A stretch of DNA of 64,000 bases from an uncultured bacterium. GTDB taxonomy: Bacteria > Cyanobacteriota > Vampirovibrionia > Gastranaerophilales > Gastranaerophilaceae. Position 1 is the first letter of the stretch, and each line of letters opens with the position of its first letter. The position numbers and the translations under genes were made by a program. Positions 60,071-64,000 of the stretch are shown here, piece by piece. The stretch spans positions 1 through 64,000 of the forward strand of contig URXT01000006.1 of the NCBI GenBank assembly GCA_900551915.1, given 5' to 3'. A model generated the notes under the pieces. The model had not been told where the DNA came from, ran no database searches, and saw nothing but the letters and a program-made list of their open reading frames with translations.

Positions 60071-61894
60071 ATGGAAAACCAAGTTGAGACAATCAAATAC
60101 ACCCCTGAGAAGGCAAAACAAAATGCTCTTGCAAAACTTGATTTAATCCGCAAATGGCAAGAATTTCGCCGTAAAGCCATCAACAAACTTCAAGCAGACT
60201 ATGATTTTGTCAAACTGCATAATAGTTCAAATTCCTACCTTTTCAGTGTTTTAGGTAAAATCTCACGAGGAAGCCTGCATCGTTGGAAAGCAAGTTTAGA
60301 CGGGACAGAAGATTATACAAGATTAATCCCCAATTACAAATACGTTTCTGTGAACGAATATAGAACCTGCCTGACTGATGAAGAAATCAAAATCTTTATG
60401 GGTTTACTTCTGCACCCGAATAGAATTTGTATCGGCAAAGCAATCGCACTTACAAAATACAAGCTCAAAGAGCAAGGTCAAAGTTTCATCCCTGCAGATA
60501 TTACATTTAGACGCTATGCAAAATGGTTTAAGGATAACAATTACGACAAATGGGTGCTTGCTCGAGACGGAGAAAAGGCACTTTCTGACAAAGTCGAGCC
60601 TTATATTAAAAGAGATGCAAGCCTGCTTAATGTTGGGGATATTTTAGTCGCAGACGGGCACAAACTGGCGTTTCAAGTGATTAATCCGTTTACGGGCAAG
60701 CCTTGTCGAGCAACTTTGGTCGGATTTTTAGACTGGAAATCAACAGCACTTGTCGGTTACGAAATCATGCTTGAAGAAAATACTCAATGTATTGCAAGTG
60801 CACTGAGAAACGCAATAATAAACCTTGATATGATACCTAAAATTGTCTATCAAGATAACGGCAGAGCATTTAGAGCCAAATACTTTACAGATGATAAAGG
60901 ATTCGGAGAATTAGGCTTTTATGGGCTTTATGCAAAACTTGGGATTGAAACGGTATTTGCAAGACCATATAACGCAAGGTCAAAGGTTATTGAGAGGTTC
61001 TTTAAAGAATTTCAAGAAGGATTTGAAAAACTAATGCCAAGTTATGTTGGCTCATCAATTATTAACAAACCTGCATACTTGAAACGAAACGAAAAATTCC
61101 ACTCCAACCTGCATAATGCCCTCTTGGTTGGCGGCGTTAAACGGGCACGCAGCGAAGCTGACTCCAGCCCTCGGCCGCCAATCCGCTACATCCCAACAAT
61201 AGAAGAAACAATCAAAATGATTGATATGTGGCTTAAGTTCAAAAACTCTCAGTCCTGCACAAATGCACCAAATATGACAATAGCAGAAGTTTTGGAAAAT
61301 CGAAAGAAACAGAATATTGATAAAAGCTTACTTGATGACTTGATGCTGGCGACTGAAGTCAAAACAATTCAGCGAAATGGCGTAAGATTCTTAAACTGTG
61401 ACTATTTTGACGAAAGATTATACGGGCTGAGAGGAAAAGTTCTGGTAAAATACAACCTGTTTGATCTGACAAGTGTAAAAGTTTTTACCCCGAAAGGCGA
61501 ATACTTATGCACCGCAGAGCGAGTAACTGAAACTCACCCGATGGCAAAGATTTTAGGAACGGTTGAGGATTTAGAGAATTACAAACAAAAAATCCAGAAA
61601 CAACAAAAACTGAAAAGGAAAACGATAAACTCGGTTAAAAAATTATTGACTAATGATGAAATAAAACTTATTGAAGCAAGGTCGAACCAAGAAGAGCTTG
61701 AGAATTCTAACAATTTTCAAAAAGAGTTCAAACCTCGTTCAAATGGGGTTCAAAAAATAAACAACGGAGAAAAATCACTCCCGATTTTCAAAAACAATTC
61801 AGAAAAGTACGAATATTTAATAAAACATAACCCAAGCGACACTTGGATTGCAGAATTTAAACAAACAAAGGAGTACAAACTGTTATATGAATAG
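60071..61894 (+). CDS. Mu-type DDE transposase (MuA-like)
   Basis: About 607 aa from ATG 60071 (AAGGA upstream); ATG/TTG starts at 60035 are less likely. N-terminal DNA-binding HTH region, then the integrase core: Asp in LVADGHKL, Asp in YQDNGRAF, and Glu in KVIERFFKEFQ, the DDE triad. C-terminal Mu-transposase beta-barrel (LRGKVLVKYNLFDLTSVKVF) and a basic helical tail that would contact MuB. A GC-rich palindromic stretch at 61127-61181 codes for a possible insertion (GGVKRARSEADSSPRPP). Confidence 0.9.
   Translation: MENQVETIKYTPEKAKQNALAKLDLIRKWQEFRRKAINKLQADYDFVKLHNSSNSYLFSVLGKISRGSLHRWKASLDGTEDYTRLIPNYKYVSVNEYRTCLTDEEIKIFMGLLLHPNRICIGKAIALTKYKLKEQGQSFIPADITFRRYAKWFKDNNYDKWVLARDGEKALSDKVEPYIKRDASLLNVGDILVADGHKLAFQVINPFTGKPCRATLVGFLDWKSTALVGYEIMLEENTQCIASALRNAIINLDMIPKIVYQDNGRAFRAKYFTDDKGFGELGFYGLYAKLGIETVFARPYNARSKVIERFFKEFQEGFEKLMPSYVGSSIINKPAYLKRNEKFHSNLHNALLVGGVKRARSEADSSPRPPIRYIPTIEETIKMIDMWLKFKNSQSCTNAPNMTIAEVLENRKKQNIDKSLLDDLMLATEVKTIQRNGVRFLNCDYFDERLYGLRGKVLVKYNLFDLTSVKVFTPKGEYLCTAERVTETHPMAKILGTVEDLENYKQKIQKQQKLKRKTINSVKKLLTNDEIKLIEARSNQEELENSNNFQKEFKPRSNGVQKINNGEKSLPIFKNNSEKYEYLIKHNPSDTWIAEFKQTKEYKLLYE
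61127..61181 (+). repeat. GC-rich palindromic insert inside the transposase gene
   Basis: Arms TTGGCGGC (61127-61134) and GCCGCCAA (61174-61181), nested GGGC/GCCC, and an AGCGAAGCT centre. Much richer in G+C than its surroundings and read through in frame. Related sequence GCGGAAGCGAACCCAGCCC lies at about 62671-62690. Confidence 0.5.
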
Positions 61895-61962
61895 CGGATT
61901 GCAAGCAGTGGGTCTAAGGCGAAGCCATACCCGTTTATTGCGACCAACCAAGAAAGGATAAA

Positions 61963-62643
61963 ATGAAAAAAATCTTTATAAAAACTCGAAATGTAAGGAA
62001 TTTTATAGGCTTAGTTGAAGCCCTGAAAAGCAAATCAAAAAACATTCCTAAAATGGGACTTATATATGGCGAGCCTGGGCTTGGAAAATCACAAACAGCA
62101 CTTTGGCTAGCCTGCAAATATGACGGAATCTATATTCGAGCCTCAAATCTTATGACAAGCAGGTGGCTTGTTGAAGAAATCGTTAGAGAAATGGACGAAC
62201 TCCCTCGGTATTTAACCTCGGACAACTTTAATGTTGTGATTAGCAAACTTATTCAAAAGCCAAAAATTATTTTTGTAGATGAAATCGACTACCTGATGAA
62301 CAATTACAAAAGTGTTGAAACCCTAAGAGATATCCACGATAAAACAGATTGCCCGATAGTTTTTGTCGGGATGGGCTTGGCTCTTAGAAAACTTGAAAGT
62401 TACAAGCACCTGTATGACAGATTTAGCGAGATTGTAAAATTTGAAACCTTTGAAATAGAAGATTTGAGCCAAATTTTTAGCCAACTCTCTGAAATACAAT
62501 TTACCCCTGATTCGATAGAATACATCCACAAAAAATACAATAGGTTTAGGCAAATAGTACAACTTATAAGCAAACTTGAAACTATTGCAAAAGAAAATGG
62601 TCTAACAGAAATTACATTTGAGATTATAAAGGAACTAGTATGA
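61963..62643 (+). CDS. MuB-like AAA+ ATPase for transposition
   Basis: 226 aa. Walker A GEPGLGKSQTALWLA (about residue 32), Walker B IIFVDEIDYLM (about 105), sensor-1 region VFVGMGLALRKL. Similar in size to phage-type MuB ATPase domains. It binds target DNA, directs MuA to targets and gives target immunity. Starts 68 bases after the transposase gene with an AAAGGA ribosome site. Confidence 0.88.
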   Translation: MKKIFIKTRNVRNFIGLVEALKSKSKNIPKMGLIYGEPGLGKSQTALWLACKYDGIYIRASNLMTSRWLVEEIVREMDELPRYLTSDNFNVVISKLIQKPKIIFVDEIDYLMNNYKSVETLRDIHDKTDCPIVFVGMGLALRKLESYKHLYDRFSEIVKFETFEIEDLSQIFSQLSEIQFTPDSIEYIHKKYNRFRQIVQLISKLETIAKENGLTEITFEIIKELV

Positions 62644-62752
62644 AGCGGATTTTCGGTAGGGCGCCGTGTGAGCGGAAGCGAACCCAGCCCGTAAGGCGTC
62701 GGTCAGACGTTACTCTGCCGACACCTCGAATAATCCAAGACGAAAGGACAAT
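62644..62752 (+). repeat. GC-rich structured gap between early genes
   Basis: 109 bases with nested hairpins: GGGC...GCCC (about 62659-62690) and GTCGG...CCGAC (about 62698-62722), and GCGGAAGCGAACC similar to the palindrome in the transposase gene. Not coding. A ribosome site (GACGAAAGGAC) precedes the next gene. Confidence 0.45.
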
Positions 62753-63313
62753 ATGAATATAGAAAAATTAACTAAGAGATTAAAAGAATTTACCCTTGAT
62801 GATATAGAATTGATAGCAGAATGCGATTGCAAAACAGAGCTTGAACAGCTTTTGAACAGCAATAAAATACTTTTTAAAAACGGAATTTATAAATACAATG
62901 AGGAAACGAAAACAGGAGAAAATTATGAAATATTCAGCCCGCTAAAGAATAAACACCTAAAAATTAGTATAGAAGATGCAAAAGAATATTTTATGAAAAA
63001 TTATGTCAAAAAATACTGCAAATTCGAGACCTACAGGAACTATAACGCAATTTTCAATTTTAATATTATACCTTTTATAAACTGTTATTACCTGCATGAA
63101 ATTGATATTGAGTCGATAAAAGAACTTTTTAAAGTCTGCGAATTAAGACGCCTAAAGCCCCGCAGAATTAAAAACACAATGGCACTTCTAAATCAATTGA
63201 TAAAATATTTCCAACACCTTGGAGTGATTGATAGGAGTTGTGTTTATCAGGTTAAAAAAGTACAAGACAAAAACCATTTTGGAATAGAAAACTTAATTTT
63301 TGAGGGATTTTAA
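62753..63313 (+). CDS. Integrase core-binding-domain protein without catalytic domain
   Basis: 186 aa. Residues 75-165 resemble the SAM-like core-binding domain of tyrosine recombinases (YCKFETYRNYNAIFNFNIIPF; LRRLKPRRIKNTMALLNQLIKYF), but the protein ends there with no Arg-His-Arg-Tyr residues. N-terminal 70 residues are acidic and unassigned. So it can probably bind DNA but not recombine it. Its TAA overlaps the next ATG (TAATG), so the two are coupled. Confidence 0.55.
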   Translation: MNIEKLTKRLKEFTLDDIELIAECDCKTELEQLLNSNKILFKNGIYKYNEETKTGENYEIFSPLKNKHLKISIEDAKEYFMKNYVKKYCKFETYRNYNAIFNFNIIPFINCYYLHEIDIESIKELFKVCELRRLKPRRIKNTMALLNQLIKYFQHLGVIDRSCVYQVKKVQDKNHFGIENLIFEGF

Positions 63314-63711
63314 TGAGTAAAATGAAATTATTTAAACAAGCAGAGCAAATGTTTTTAAAAGGCCTGACCGTTAGTGAAATCTCTTTAGAACTTGAGATTG
63401 CAAAAAGAACTTTGTTTTACTGGAAAAAGCAATATGATTGGGATAAAAAGCGAAAAGAATCAATGTATGATAAATCCCAGTTCAAAGAGGATTTGCAAAA
63501 GTTTGCACAAAAACTAATGGATAAAATCGCAAACAGTAATAAAACTAACAGCCAAATAAGCCAAGCAGAGTACTATTCCCTTGTGAATATTTTGAACTTC
63601 CTCCCTGAATTAAAAGAAAACAATACTCAAAACGAAACACCTCAAATAAAAACCGAACTTGCTCCGGACTTCATCCGTCAAATCGAGCGTGAAATTTTAG
63701 GTATAGAGTAA
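63313..63711 (+). CDS. HTH protein, phage terminase small-subunit-like
   Basis: 132 aa. N-terminal HTH with FKQAEQMFLKGLTVSEISLELEIAKRTLFYWKKQYDW, the pattern of DUF1804/Mu-like terminase small subunits. The middle is helical, and the tail ends LAPDFIRQIEREILGIE. In Mu-like phages this protein recognises DNA for packaging. Directly coupled to the preceding gene. Confidence 0.65.
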   Translation: MSKMKLFKQAEQMFLKGLTVSEISLELEIAKRTLFYWKKQYDWDKKRKESMYDKSQFKEDLQKFAQKLMDKIANSNKTNSQISQAEYYSLVNILNFLPELKENNTQNETPQIKTELAPDFIRQIEREILGIE

Positions 63712-63808
63712 ATTAATTGCTAAAGTTTTGTATAAAATTTCGCAAGTTTGATATATTTAGTCAGAAGTATAAAAGGTTTATACGGGTTTATGCTATTATA
63801 ATTGTGTT

Positions 63809-64000
63809 ATGGCAAAAGATTTCCGTATATTTTTAAAAGGTGAAGAATGTACTAATAAAGTTATTAGATACCAAAAAGTTGGAAATAAATATAACATTAT
63901 ATTTAATAATGGAAAACAATATACTTATGCTGGATATAATGTTGAAATAATTGAATCTGAACTAAAGAATAAAGAAGCAAAAAATTGTTTTGAGTATTTA
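63809..64000 (+). CDS. Unknown protein, cut by the window edge
   Basis: First 64 codons of a gene starting at ATG 63809. The visible part (FRIFLKGEECTNKVIRYQKV; NNGKQYTYAGYNVEI) has a beta-rich start with regular aromatic spacing. No ribosome site stands out. A -10-like TATAAT-type sequence (TATTATAATT) lies just upstream. Not recognised. Confidence 0.5.
   Translation, partial: MAKDFRIFLKGEECTNKVIRYQKVGNKYNIIFNNGKQYTYAGYNVEIIESELKNKEAKNCFEYL

Larger units (their letters stand above)
58984..64000 (+). mobile_element. Mu-like transposable element, left part
   Basis: Gene order of a transposable phage left end: end-binding-site-like repeats, accessory gene, DDE transposase (MuA type), AAA+ ATPase (MuB type), then early genes and a terminase-small-subunit-like protein, all on the plus strand. 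The left tip may be the TGTATGGGACA at 58984, since Mu ends start with TG, but the exact tip and the right end cannot be fixed here. Confidence 0.7.

Overview
The window looks like a piece of a gut Cyanobacteria-related genome, most probably Melainabacteria/Vampirovibrionia of the Gastranaerophilales type. Reasons: AT-rich DNA; a cyanobacterial-style primary sigma factor translated from an overlap with dnaG; outer-membrane genes (TolC, porin, autotransporter); a fermentative, hydrogenase-related membrane complex; and several proteins with a short 'MKI..IN...F.G' N-terminus that I associate with this group. The lineage call is inference, not a database result.

Layout. 1-15.6 kb is mostly core: a parvulin PPIase, TolC, a HAD phosphatase, two tandem small HTH-like genes, a flavodoxin/GNAT/thioesterase operon, der, two paralogous lineage-specific proteins, an amino-acid-binding lipoprotein, dnaG-rpoD, a hybrid histidine kinase, xerD-like and bioD-like. 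15.8-23.2 kb is a six-gene operon for an energy-converting-hydrogenase-related complex whose large subunit has lost half of its NiFe cysteine ligands; a formate/nitrite channel and a porin run the other way from it, followed by a ferredoxin-nitroreductase. 26.8-41.2 kb holds a leucine-rich solenoid protein, a K+/H+-type antiporter, a cluster of lineage-specific proteins (PHP, nucleotidyltransferase-like, glucosaminidase, small membrane protein), an ArnT-like glycosyltransferase, a GAF-GGDEF-HD-GYP protein, dnaB, pncC and a LuxR-type regulator. Four copies of a MITE-like inverted-repeat element lie in gaps between 15.6 and 37.9 kb.

41.46-58.81 kb is an integrated island of about 17.2 kb in a tRNA-Ile(GAU) gene. 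Its ends are a 151-bp direct repeat (148 of 151 identical by hand alignment) covering the 3' part of the tRNA, its terminator and some DNA beyond. It carries a Fic protein, a DpnII-type GATC restriction-modification system, a large autotransporter, two small tyrosine recombinases, a peptidoglycan hydrolase, unknown genes, an XRE regulator with the integrase, and a RhuM-Fic/Doc fusion. Four of its genes are broken by single frameshifts; I saw none in the flanking core genes.

From about 58.98 kb to the end is the left part of a Mu-like transposable element: clustered transposase-site-like repeats, a DUF6994-like gene, MuA- and MuB-like proteins, an integrase core-binding domain without a catalytic domain, a terminase-small-subunit-like HTH protein, and a gene cut by the window edge.

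Two window-wide signals stand out. GATC is almost absent (seven sites by eye where composition predicts roughly two hundred). At least ten genes have a -10 box that places the transcription start at, or a few bases from, the start codon, which suggests common leaderless mRNAs.
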